From: an uncultured Propionibacteriaceae bacterium
GTDB taxonomy: Bacteria; Actinomycetota; Actinomycetes; Propionibacteriales; Propionibacteriaceae
Assembly: GCA_937965785.1 (NCBI GenBank)
Contig: CALCKT010000065.1
Span: forward strand, 1-32,610
Reading direction: 5' to 3'
DNA length: 32,610 nt
Position 1 is the stretch's first letter. The number at the start of each line of letters is the position of its first letter. Shown here in pieces: positions 24,831 to 31,225 of this stretch. The position numbers were made by a program, and so were the translations under genes. A model generated the notes under the pieces. It was not told where the DNA came from. It searched no databases and worked only from the letters and a program-made list of their open reading frames with translations.

Positions 24831-25640
24831 GTGACCATGCACCCGGCGGAAGTCCGGCCCCAGGACCGTGACCACTACACCGTGGTCCCGGCGCCGTGGG
24901 TGGCTGGTTGCAGCGACATCGGGACCCGGCACCGCACCAACCAGGATGCGTTGTGCGTGGCCGCCAGTTCGCGTCCCACCAAACGGGCCGTGCTGGTTGT
25001 CTCCGACGGCGTGAGCACGGCTTTCGGGGCCGAGCACGCTTCCCTGGTGGCGGTCGAGGAGGCCTGTTCGGTCCTGGTCCAGGCGTTGACGACCGGCGGC
25101 GCGGCCGAGGCGGAATCCTTCAATTCCGCCTTCGCCCGGGCCCATGAAGCGGTCCTGGCCGCGGGTGCCGACGATGAACCGGCGGCCTGCACCCTGGTGG
25201 CCGCCACCGTCGCCGACGGCCTGATCCGGGTGGGCAGCATCGGGGATTCCCGGGCCTACTGGTTCGGTGACGACGGGGTTAGCTGGCAGCTGACCAAGGA
25301 CGACTCCATGGCCCAGGCACGCATGATGCTGGGCGTGCCCCGCGAGGAGGCCGAACGTTCCCTCCAGGCGCACTCCATAACACGCTGGTTGGGCCGAAAC
25401 GCGACGGATGTCAATCCCGCCCTGGTTGAGTTGCGTCCCGGCTGCCCCGGATGGCTGGTGGTTTGCAGCGACGGCCTGTGGAACTACGCCAGTTCCCCGG
25501 AGGACCTGGCGGTGGTGTTCGAGGGGGCGAAGAAGGTCAGCGGAAACCCGGTGGAACTGGCGGAATCGCTGGTGGCGTGGGCAAATTCCTGCGGTGGCCG
25601 GGACAACATAACGGTCGCGTTGGCGTACTGCGGGGGTTGA
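24831..25640 (+). CDS. PP2C-family serine/threonine protein phosphatase
   Basis: About 269 residues from GTG 24831; ATG 24837 is a possible alternative, with GAGG upstream of both. PP2C motifs in order: SDIGTRHRTNQDA (28-40), VVSDGVSTAFGAEHAS (metal Asp59), GSIGDSRAYWF, CSDGLWNY and GGRDNITVALAY. The usual DGMGGH is replaced by DGVSTAFG, seen in some standalone PP2C proteins. No transmembrane segment is visible, so it should be cytosolic. No protein kinase gene is in the window. TAGGAT at 24794-24799 may be its -10. Confidence 0.92.
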   Translation: MTMHPAEVRPQDRDHYTVVPAPWVAGCSDIGTRHRTNQDALCVAASSRPTKRAVLVVSDGVSTAFGAEHASLVAVEEACSVLVQALTTGGAAEAESFNSAFARAHEAVLAAGADDEPAACTLVAATVADGLIRVGSIGDSRAYWFGDDGVSWQLTKDDSMAQARMMLGVPREEAERSLQAHSITRWLGRNATDVNPALVELRPGCPGWLVVCSDGLWNYASSPEDLAVVFEGAKKVSGNPVELAESLVAWANSCGGRDNITVALAYCGG

Positions 25641-25647
25641 ACGCGGC

Positions 25648-25653
25648 TATGGT
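25648..25653 (+). promoter_or_regulatory. Candidate leaderless -10 element for DUF3107
   Basis: TATGGT is followed by 7 nt and then ATG 25661. There is no ribosome site. The PP2C stop ends 7 bp before this element. Confidence 0.45.
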
Positions 25654-25660
25654 AGGCACC

Positions 25661-25885
25661 ATGGACGTCAGGATTGGAATCAGCGACATCTCCCGCGAGC
25701 TCCAGGTGCGCACCACGAGCAGCGCCGACGAGGTTGCCGCGGCCCTGGATGAGGCGCTCACCAACGATTCGACCTTCGAACTGGCAGACGACAAGGGTCG
25801 CCGGGTCATCGTTCCCGTTGCGAAGCTCGCCTACCTCGACCTGGGGCCCGCCGAGGGACGTCCCGTTGGTTTCGGCGCCCTCTGA
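25661..25885 (+). CDS. DUF3107 family protein
   Basis: The protein has 74 residues, matching the DUF3107 pattern throughout: MDVRIGISDISRELQV at the start, SADEVAAALDEAL in the middle, and DDKGRRVIVPVAKLAYLDLG near the end. The mycobacterial relative is the small protein TB9.4 (Rv3208A). It is probably cytosolic with no known activity. The start at 25661 is chosen over longer in-frame starts because it matches family members and follows a TATGGT element at leaderless distance. Confidence 0.92.
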   Translation: MDVRIGISDISRELQVRTTSSADEVAAALDEALTNDSTFELADDKGRRVIVPVAKLAYLDLGPAEGRPVGFGAL

Positions 25886-25935
25886 CCCCTCCGGCCCTGA
25901 TCCGTACAGGAGCCGCCCGACAGTTAGGTTTCACC

Positions 25936-27381
25936 CTGAACGAAACAACCACCTCCGAGACGTTCTCAGATCTCGGTATCCGCGAAGAGATCACCGCCTC
26001 GCTCGCCGACGCGGGGATAGTCAATCCGTTCCCGATCCAGGCGCTCGCCATTCCCCTGGCCCTCAGCGGCACCGACCTGATCGGCCAGGCGCGTACCGGC
26101 ACCGGGAAAACGCTGGCATTCGGGAGCTCCCTGCTGCATAGGCTCCACACCGGTGCCGATGAATCGGAGGAGCCCATCACCCACGGCCGTCCCCGGGCCC
26201 TGGTCATCACTCCCACCCGGGAGCTCGCCCTCCAGGTGGCGCGGGATCTCGAACTGGCCGGTTCCCGGCTTCACACCCGGGTGTTGACCATCTACGGCGG
26301 CACCGGATACGACGAGCAGCTTGCCGCCCTCGAGAAGGGCATCGACGTGGCGGTCGGGACTCCCGGGCGGCTTCTCGACCTCGCCAACCGCGGGGCGCTG
26401 GACCTGAGCCACATCGAGGTGCTGGTGCTGGACGAGGCCGACGAGATGCTGGATCTCGGTTTCCTGCCCGACATCGAGAAACTGCTGGCGAAAACGCCGC
26501 CGTCGCGCCAGAGCCTCCTGTTCTCGGCGACGATGCCGGCCCCCATCCTCGCCCTCGCCCGGGCCACCCTGAACCGGCCCGTGAACATTCGCGCCGAGGG
26601 CGCGGATGCCCAGGCGACGGTGCCCGACATCACCCAGTTCGTGTACCAGGCCCACGACCTGGACAAACCCGAGGTGGTAGCCCGTATCGCGCAGGCCCGC
26701 GACGTCGGCAAGGTGATGGTTTTCTGCCGCACGAAACGGGCGGCGCAGCGCCTGGCGGATGAGCTGCAGGAGCGCGGTTTCCCGGCCACGGCCATCCACG
26801 GCGACCTGAACCAGATCGCCCGGGAACGCTCCTTGAAGAAGTTCCGGGCCGGGACCGTGACCATCCTGGTGGCGACCGATGTCGCCGCCCGGGGAATCGA
26901 CATCACCGGTGTCAGTCACGTGATCAACTACGAATGCCCCGACACCGACGCCACCTACGTGCACCGCATCGGCCGGACCGGCCGTGCGGGACACACCGGC
27001 GTCGCCGTCACCCTGGTCGACTGGCCGGACGTGACCCGCTGGAAGGTCATCAGCAAGACCCTCGGCCTGGATTGTGAAACCCCTGTGGAGACCTACTCCT
27101 CGTCCCCGCACCTGTACACGGATCTGGACATCCCCGAGGGCACCAAGGGTCGTCTCCCCCGCTCCGCGCGTCCGCCGCGCGAGGCCCGTTCCCGCAGGGA
27201 AACCACATCCGAGGGTGGCACACGGCGTCGCAGGCGGCGACGCTCCTCCACCGAGTCGCAGGGGGATCGCCCGCCATCGACCTCGACCGGCGGCGCGGAG
27301 GAGAGCACCGCTCCCCGCCGCAGGCGGCGTCGCCGCCGCGCCGGGGTGGACGTGACCGAGTCCCGCAAGAACACCGAGTAA
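25936..27381 (+). CDS. DEAD-box RNA helicase with apparent CTG start
   Basis: About 481 residues if translation starts at CTG 25936 (LNETTTSETFSDLGI). Helicase motifs: Q motif PFPIQ with Gln35, motif I ARTGTGKT (52-59), Ia PTRELALQ, II DEAD (166-169), III SAT (197-199), VI HRIGRTGR (343-350). The basic C-terminal tail is Arg-rich with two RRRRRR-type runs. From the frame's upstream stop (25750-25752) to GTG 26236 there is no ATG, GTG or TTG in frame; starting at 26236 would delete the Q motif and Walker A, so that start cannot give an active helicase. Family members begin with Met where this has CTG. TAGGTT (25925-25930) lies 5 nt upstream. Rv3211 (RhlE) has the same neighbourhood. Confidence 0.85.
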   Translation: MNETTTSETFSDLGIREEITASLADAGIVNPFPIQALAIPLALSGTDLIGQARTGTGKTLAFGSSLLHRLHTGADESEEPITHGRPRALVITPTRELALQVARDLELAGSRLHTRVLTIYGGTGYDEQLAALEKGIDVAVGTPGRLLDLANRGALDLSHIEVLVLDEADEMLDLGFLPDIEKLLAKTPPSRQSLLFSATMPAPILALARATLNRPVNIRAEGADAQATVPDITQFVYQAHDLDKPEVVARIAQARDVGKVMVFCRTKRAAQRLADELQERGFPATAIHGDLNQIARERSLKKFRAGTVTILVATDVAARGIDITGVSHVINYECPDTDATYVHRIGRTGRAGHTGVAVTLVDWPDVTRWKVISKTLGLDCETPVETYSSSPHLYTDLDIPEGTKGRLPRSARPPREARSRRETTSEGGTRRRRRRRSSTESQGDRPPSTSTGGAEESTAPRRRRRRRRAGVDVTESRKNTE

Positions 27382-27595
27382 TTACCCGGGCGTTTCCAGC
27401 TCCTTCTCCGGGGATGGCTGCTCGCCGGCCCCGTCAACGGGTGGCTTCCCCGGGAAGGGACCCCACAGACCGGACAGGTCCTGTCATCCCGGCATCTCAG
27501 CCCGGGGCCACGGGGCCGAAACGAACCGGACCCGCGTTTCGCGTCCCTGCCCCGGCCAGCCCGAACGAACGCGGCTGACCGGGGATTCTCGTCGC
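27382..27595. other. Convergent intergenic region, no gene seen
   Basis: This 214-bp GC-rich stretch lies between the stops of the helicase and trpS. It holds two short palindromes, CCCGTCAACGGG (27430-27441) and CTTCCCCGGGAAG (27445-27457). They may contribute to termination, but no T-run follows either. No coding potential was recognised. Confidence 0.5.
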
Positions 27596-28681
27596 TCAGT
27601 AATCCATGCTCATGGCCTGTCGAACCTCCGCCAAGGTGGCCTCGGCGACGGCGTTTGCCCGCTCATTGCCCGCCCTGAGCACTTCGCGCAACGCCCCGGG
27701 ATCGGCCATGAGCTCGGCCCGGCGCGCCCGGTGGGCGGCGAAGTGGTCGTTCACGGCCGCCGTGGCGAGTTTCTTCAACCCGCCGCCGCCGCCGTCTCCG
27801 ATCTCCTCGGCCACGTCCTCGGGGGTGCGGTCCAGGCACATCGCGGCGATGTTGACCAGGTTCGACACCTCGGGCCGGTTCACGGGATCGTAGGTGATGT
27901 GACGGTCCGAGTCGGTGACGGCACGTTTGAGCAGTTTCGCGGTTTCATCGGCGGTCATGCCCAGCTCGATGGTGTTGCCGCGTGACTTGCTCATCTTGTT
28001 TCCGTCCAGGCCGAGGATGGTGCCGCTGCGGCTGAGCAGTGACTCGGGTTCCGGGAAGACGGGATGGGCGGGATCGACGCGCCCGTAGCGCTCGTCGAAA
28101 CGCCTGGCGATCACCCGGCTCTGTTCGATGTGCGGCAGCTGGTCCTTGCCGACGGGAACCAGATTGGCCTTGCAGAACAGGATGTCGGCGGCCTGGTGCA
28201 CCGGGAAGGTCAGCATCAGCCCGGACATGGGGCGGTTGGATGCGGCCAGTTCGTCCTTGACGGTCGGGTTGCGGCGCAGCTCCGCGTCGGTGACCAGCGC
28301 GAGGAAGGGCAGCAGCAGCTGGTTCAGGGCGGTCACCGACGAGTGGGTGAAGATGACCGTCCGTTCGGGATCGATCCCGGCGGCCAGGTAGTCGGCCACC
28401 ATGTTGTAGACGTTGTCCTTCAACTCACCGACGCCGTCGCGGTCGTAGATCACCTGGTAGTCGGCCACGATCAGGAAGGTCTCGATCCCGGCGTTCTGCA
28501 GCCGCACCCGGTTCTGGAGCGAGCCGAAGTAGTGGCCGATGTGCAGCCGACCGGTGGGGCGGTCCCCCGTCAGCAGCCTGAACCCTGCCGGATCCGAGGC
28601 GATCTCCAACTCGATCTCGCGGCTGCGTTCCTCCGAACGCTGTAGGGATTTCTCTGCTTCTGGTGTGGCCTCGGATTCCAT
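27596..28681 (-). CDS. trpS: Tryptophan--tRNA ligase
   Basis: This class I synthetase charges tRNA-Trp. Seen in 361 residues: the HIGH motif exactly as HIGH (47-50) in TGRLHIGHYFGSLQNR, and NKMSKSRGN for KMSKS (about residue 240). A charged N-terminal extension of about 33 residues precedes the usual start of the fold, making it slightly longer than E. coli TrpRS. ATG 28681 lies 7 nt after TAAGGT, which supports the long start and a leaderless mRNA. A Gly run (GDGGGGG) lies in the C-terminal domain, next to a patch that related enzymes share. The gene follows the PHP gene by 33 bp but appears to have its own promoter. Confidence 0.97.
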   Translation of the reverse strand: MESEATPEAEKSLQRSEERSREIELEIASDPAGFRLLTGDRPTGRLHIGHYFGSLQNRVRLQNAGIETFLIVADYQVIYDRDGVGELKDNVYNMVADYLAAGIDPERTVIFTHSSVTALNQLLLPFLALVTDAELRRNPTVKDELAASNRPMSGLMLTFPVHQAADILFCKANLVPVGKDQLPHIEQSRVIARRFDERYGRVDPAHPVFPEPESLLSRSGTILGLDGNKMSKSRGNTIELGMTADETAKLLKRAVTDSDRHITYDPVNRPEVSNLVNIAAMCLDRTPEDVAEEIGDGGGGGLKKLATAAVNDHFAAHRARRAELMADPGALREVLRAGNERANAVAEATLAEVRQAMSMDY

Positions 28682-28688
28682 GCGGGCA

Positions 28689-28718
28689 ACCTTATCGCCC
28701 GGGCACCGGGACGGTCAC
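28689..28718 (-). promoter_or_regulatory. Candidate trpS promoter (leaderless)
   Basis: On the minus strand, GTGACC (rc of 28713-28718) and TAAGGT (rc of 28689-28694) are 18 bp apart; ATG follows after 7 nt. The -35 overlaps the stop codon of the upstream PHP gene. Confidence 0.5.
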
Positions 28719-29566
28719 GCGGAACCACCCCGCGCCCGGATCCGGGAGAGTATCTCGAGGTAGGCCGACTTGCGGGTGGTGTAACACCCCAGTTGCCGCT
28801 CGGGCCGCGCGGTTCCGTGATAATCGCTGGAGCCGGTGCGGAGCAGGCCCAGACGCGCCCCCATCTCGAACAGCAGCAGCCGGGTCTCCCGGTCGTGGTC
28901 CTTGTGATCGGTCTCGATCCCGTCGAGTTCGTGTTCCCTGACGAGCTGCTCGATGAACGGCGCGCTGAGGGCGTCACGGGTCATGGGGGCCCAAGGGTGG
29001 GCCAGCACGGCCACTCCCCTGGCCAGGTGCACCAGGTCGATGGCGCGACCCACCTCGATGGAGTACCTGGGAACGTATGCCGGCTGGCCGGGTGCCAGGA
29101 ACGAGTCGAAGGCCGCCTGCCGGTTGGCCACCATGCCCTTGGCAACCAGGGTGTCGGCGACGTGGGGACGTCCCACCGAGGGCGCCCCCTTTGCCGTGGC
29201 CATCACCTCCTCGATGGTCACGGGGTAACCGAGCTCCGTCAACCGCCTGCACATCTCGGGAAGCCGCTGGGTCCTACCGACCCTGACCCGGGCGAGCTCC
29301 TCGTTGAGCAGGCGGTTCCACACGTCACAGCCGTAACCGAGCAGATGGACCGCACGGCCTTCGTGCTGGCAGGAGATCTCGATGCCGGGCAGCACCTTGA
29401 CCCCGATCCGTTTCCCGGCCTCCGCCGCTTCGGCAACCCCGTCGAAGGTGTCGTGGTCGGTCAGCGCGATCACGTCCAGGCCGGCCTGGAAAGCCTTCAT
29501 CACGAGCATCGTGGGGGTGTCCGTGCCATCACTGACTCGCGAGTGGGTGTGCAGGTCGATCCTCAT
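28715..29566 (-). CDS. PHP-domain metal-dependent phosphoesterase
   Basis: The protein has 283 residues from ATG 29566. PHP metal ligands are in place: DLHTHSRVSDG (HXH at 6 and 8), ALTDHDTFDG, LPGIEISC (Glu), VAVLAHPW and SSDYHG near the end. Proteins of this family hydrolyse phosphoesters, for example 3',5'-bisphosphonucleotides or 5' ends of RNA/DNA (YciV/TrpH type); the substrate here is not fixed. An upstream in-frame ATG at 29575 is less likely, since TAGCAT lies 7 nt before 29566 and overlaps the upstream codon. It is divergent from DUF2505 and is followed by trpS. Confidence 0.93.
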   Translation of the reverse strand: MRIDLHTHSRVSDGTDTPTMLVMKAFQAGLDVIALTDHDTFDGVAEAAEAGKRIGVKVLPGIEISCQHEGRAVHLLGYGCDVWNRLLNEELARVRVGRTQRLPEMCRRLTELGYPVTIEEVMATAKGAPSVGRPHVADTLVAKGMVANRQAAFDSFLAPGQPAYVPRYSIEVGRAIDLVHLARGVAVLAHPWAPMTRDALSAPFIEQLVREHELDGIETDHKDHDRETRLLLFEMGARLGLLRTGSSDYHGTARPERQLGCYTTRKSAYLEILSRIRARGGSA

Positions 29567-29573
29567 GGCCCTC

Positions 29574-29579
29574 ATGCTA
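29574..29579 (-). promoter_or_regulatory. Candidate leaderless -10 element for the PHP gene
   Basis: TAGCAT on the minus strand is followed by GAGGGCC (7 nt) and ATG 29566. Confidence 0.45.
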
Positions 29580-29588
29580 TCGGCTCAT

Positions 29589-29610
29589 CCATAGAACCCC
29601 TTGGTTATGG
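29589..29610. promoter_or_regulatory. Imperfect inverted repeat between PHP and DUF2505 genes
   Basis: CCATAGAACC and GGTTATGG flank a 4-nt loop. The left arm carries two extra bases relative to the complement of the right arm. It lies in the 72-bp divergent gap, between the two candidate -10 elements, where a repressor could act on both. Confidence 0.25.
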
Positions 29611-29625
29611 GCCTGAAACCACCGC

Positions 29626-29631
29626 TACATT
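29626..29631 (+). promoter_or_regulatory. Candidate leaderless -10 element for DUF2505
   Basis: TACATT is followed by GGTCCCC (7 nt) and ATG 29639. TTGGTT 19 bp upstream is a possible -35. Confidence 0.45.
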
Positions 29632-29638
29632 GGTCCCC

Positions 29639-30115
29639 ATGCAGCTCAATTACAAGCATGAATTCAACGGCAGCCCGGACCAGGTGGCGGCGCTGTTCCG
29701 CAACGAGGCGTTCATCGATGATGTCGCCAAGCACGCCAACGCGATCGAGCACACGGTCAACATCGCGGATGACGTCACCCACCTGGACCTGACCCTTCCC
29801 GCTCCCGAGTCGATCTCTAAGTTCTTCGGCAAGGGCATTCGCATCAAGCAGTCGTTCGCCTGGGGGGAGCCCGACGACGCGGGTGTGCGGAAAGGAATCT
29901 TCACGGTCGACATCGCGGGCGCTCCCGTCAGCGTCGAGGCCGATGCCACCCTCTCCCCCACCGGTCCCAGCTCCTCGGAGGCGGTCTACGTGGGTGAGCT
30001 GAGCGTGAAGATCCCCTTGGTCGGCAAGAAGGTCGAAACCCAGATCGAGCCCATGATCGCCCGCGCCTTCGCGGGCATCGAGCGCCGCGCCCAGGACTGG
30101 CTGAGCCGCGTCTGA
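29639..30115 (+). CDS. DUF2505 family protein
   Basis: The protein has 158 residues from ATG 29639, chosen because it matches family members and follows TACATT at leaderless distance. It is a single domain with a START/SRPBCC-like pattern: MQLNYKHEFNGSPDQVAALF at the start, alternating strands in the middle (KQSFAWGEPD, KGIFTVDIAG) and a long C-terminal helix (VETQIEPMIARAFAGIERRAQDWL). This fold binds hydrophobic ligands in other families, but none is known for DUF2505. The stop is 7 bp from the convergent DUF6912 stop. Confidence 0.9.
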   Translation: MQLNYKHEFNGSPDQVAALFRNEAFIDDVAKHANAIEHTVNIADDVTHLDLTLPAPESISKFFGKGIRIKQSFAWGEPDDAGVRKGIFTVDIAGAPVSVEADATLSPTGPSSSEAVYVGELSVKIPLVGKKVETQIEPMIARAFAGIERRAQDWLSRV

Positions 30116-30122
30116 CGAACGG

Positions 30123-30599
30123 TCAGCAGCGAAGCCCCCGGCGGTACTCCTCCACGTCATTCCACAGCAGGTCGGATTCGCGCAACAGATCCTGGACCTC
30201 GTCGAAACCCCAGGCGGTGTCGATGTCCAGGCCGCGCACGGCAACTGCGGCGGCGGAGGGGTCCACGCCGGGGGCTTCGCTGAACCAGCAGGTCATGGCC
30301 TCCGGGGAGACCCGGGTGAGGACGCAGGCGCCGTTCTCGGGATCCTCGCCACCGGCGAGCAGCGAATCATCGACCTCGGCCACCAGCACCAGTCTCTCCC
30401 CGAACCTCGTCAGGGCGGCCACGGAGGCCAGCACCAGGGCGGCGTATTCGGCGTCCTCCTCCTGCCCGGCCGTGTAGCCCAGGGCGGCCAGAAGCTCCGG
30501 TGTCACGCGGTGCGCCGCCCGGCCGGTCAGCTGAACGGAGCCGTCGATCGCCGCCAGTTCGTCACGGGCGATGGGTATGAACACCAGTTGCTTGGTCAC
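30123..30599 (-). CDS. DUF6912 family protein
   Basis: The protein has 158 residues from GTG 30599. TAGGGT lies 6 nt upstream, so it is probably leaderless. The first strand (KQLVFIPIARDEL) and the sequence around EEDAEYAALVLASVAALTRFG match DUF6912 proteins seen near Rv3235-family genes in actinobacteria. It is acidic, with no membrane segment or catalytic motif I can name. It shares a 174-bp upstream region holding four 21-bp repeats with the divergent Rv3235-family gene. Confidence 0.8.
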   Translation of the reverse strand: MTKQLVFIPIARDELAAIDGSVQLTGRAAHRVTPELLAALGYTAGQEEDAEYAALVLASVAALTRFGERLVLVAEVDDSLLAGGEDPENGACVLTRVSPEAMTCWFSEAPGVDPSAAAVAVRGLDIDTAWGFDEVQDLLRESDLLWNDVEEYRRGLRC

Positions 30600-30605
30600 A
30601 TGACA

Positions 30606-30611
30606 ACCCTA
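30606..30611 (-). promoter_or_regulatory. Candidate leaderless -10 element for DUF6912
   Basis: TAGGGT on the minus strand is followed by TGTCAT (6 nt) and GTG 30599. Confidence 0.45.
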
Positions 30612-30648
30612 GAGGCCGCCCGGGGGTTCACGGCCCGGCCACGCCCGG

Positions 30649-30732
30649 GGTGTTGTCAATGCCCCGGAAGGTGTTGCCGGAATCCCCGGGTGTGTTGTCA
30701 ATGTTCCCGGTGGTGTTGTGAATCCCCCGCCA
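30649..30732. repeat. Four tandem imperfect 21-bp repeats in a divergent promoter region
   Basis: Copies begin at 30649, 30670, 30691 and 30712, exactly 21 bp apart. The core is GGTGTTGTCAATNCCCCGG; copies 1 and 3 keep GTGTTGTCAAT, copy 4 has GTGTTGTGAAT, and copy 2 is the most divergent. Each unit equals about two helical turns, so bound proteins would lie on one face. On the minus strand, copies 1 and 3 contain TTGACA. Confidence 0.85.
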
Positions 30733-30761
30733 GGCCCTTACCCGGCTGAGAAGCGGATGCG

Positions 30762-30767
30762 TAGCTT
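30762..30767 (+). promoter_or_regulatory. Candidate leaderless -10 element for the Rv3235-family gene
   Basis: TAGCTT is followed by GTCGGC (6 nt) and GTG 30774. Confidence 0.45.
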
Positions 30768-30773
30768 GTCGGC

Positions 30774-31082
30774 GTGAACAAAGTACCTGCTCCCGCCTTG
30801 GCCCAAGCGGTGCTGGACGCCCTCCAGGGGATGCGGGCCCTGCACCAGATCCGCCCCCACCTGTCCTCCCGCGCCTTCCAGCAGCTCGTGTCCTACTCCG
30901 ATGCCGTGGGTTTCCGCATCGGCCGGGTGGGGCCGCTTCGCGTGCAACATCCCGATCCGGACAGCCTGGAGGCCTCCGGCACCGTCCGGATCCGGGACAG
31001 GTGGCTGGCCTGCGTCATCCGTCTGGACCGTCGGGACGACTGGTTGTGCTCCGACCTGCGGGTGGTGGGATTCCCCGCCTAG
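30774..31082 (+). CDS. Rv3235-family protein (DUF6459-like)
   Basis: The protein has 102 residues from GTG 30774, probably leaderless. The pattern LAQAVLDALQGMRALHQIRPHLS, shortened here to ALQGMRALHQIRPHLS, then SRAFQQLV, and a C-terminal pair of strands (RWLACVIRLDRRDDWLCSDLRVVGF) fits the small actinobacterial Rv3235 family found near secA. Many relatives carry a longer disordered N-terminus; this one is short. No function is established. It is convergent with secA. Confidence 0.75.
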   Translation: MNKVPAPALAQAVLDALQGMRALHQIRPHLSSRAFQQLVSYSDAVGFRIGRVGPLRVQHPDPDSLEASGTVRIRDRWLACVIRLDRRDDWLCSDLRVVGFPA

Positions 31083-31218
31083 GGCCTGTTGCGAAAAGTG
31101 CTGTCCGAGCGAGGAGACGCCGGGCGGATGAGCCGGTGACCAACCGTCGTGTTCTTACCGGTGACGACGACGGGACGCCGGATCACCCGATCCGGCGCGC
31201 CACATCCGCAACAGTTCC
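31082..31218. other. 137-bp segment bounded by imperfect inverted repeats
   Basis: The left end reads GGGCCTGTTGCGAAAAGTG; the reverse complement of the right end reads GGAACTGTTGCGGATGTG. Both share CTGTTGCG at the same offset. The ends recall insertion-sequence termini of the GGNNCTGTTGC type, but no transposase or target duplication is seen, so this may be a remnant or chance. Confidence 0.25.
31176..31197. terminator. Perfect 9-bp stem-loop between convergent genes
   Basis: CGCCGGATC, loop ACCC, GATCCGGCG. It lies between the stop of the Rv3235-family gene and that of secA and could stop transcription from both sides. No T-run follows, as is common in high-GC actinobacteria. Confidence 0.5.
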
Positions 31219-31225
31219 CCAGGGT

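Noticed and set aside
26236..27381. DEAD-box helicase starting at GTG 26236
   Set aside because: It would remove the Q motif, Walker A and motif Ia, all of which are encoded intact just upstream in the same frame.
28793..30115. A 440-residue DUF2505 protein
   Set aside because: The upstream extension is antisense to the PHP gene; the domain begins at ATG 29639.
30510..30749. Cysteine-rich 79-codon frame running through the 21-bp repeats, and a glycine/valine repeat peptide in another frame
   Set aside because: Each is produced by the repeat itself; neither has a ribosome site or family match, and the first is antisense to DUF6912 for much of its length.
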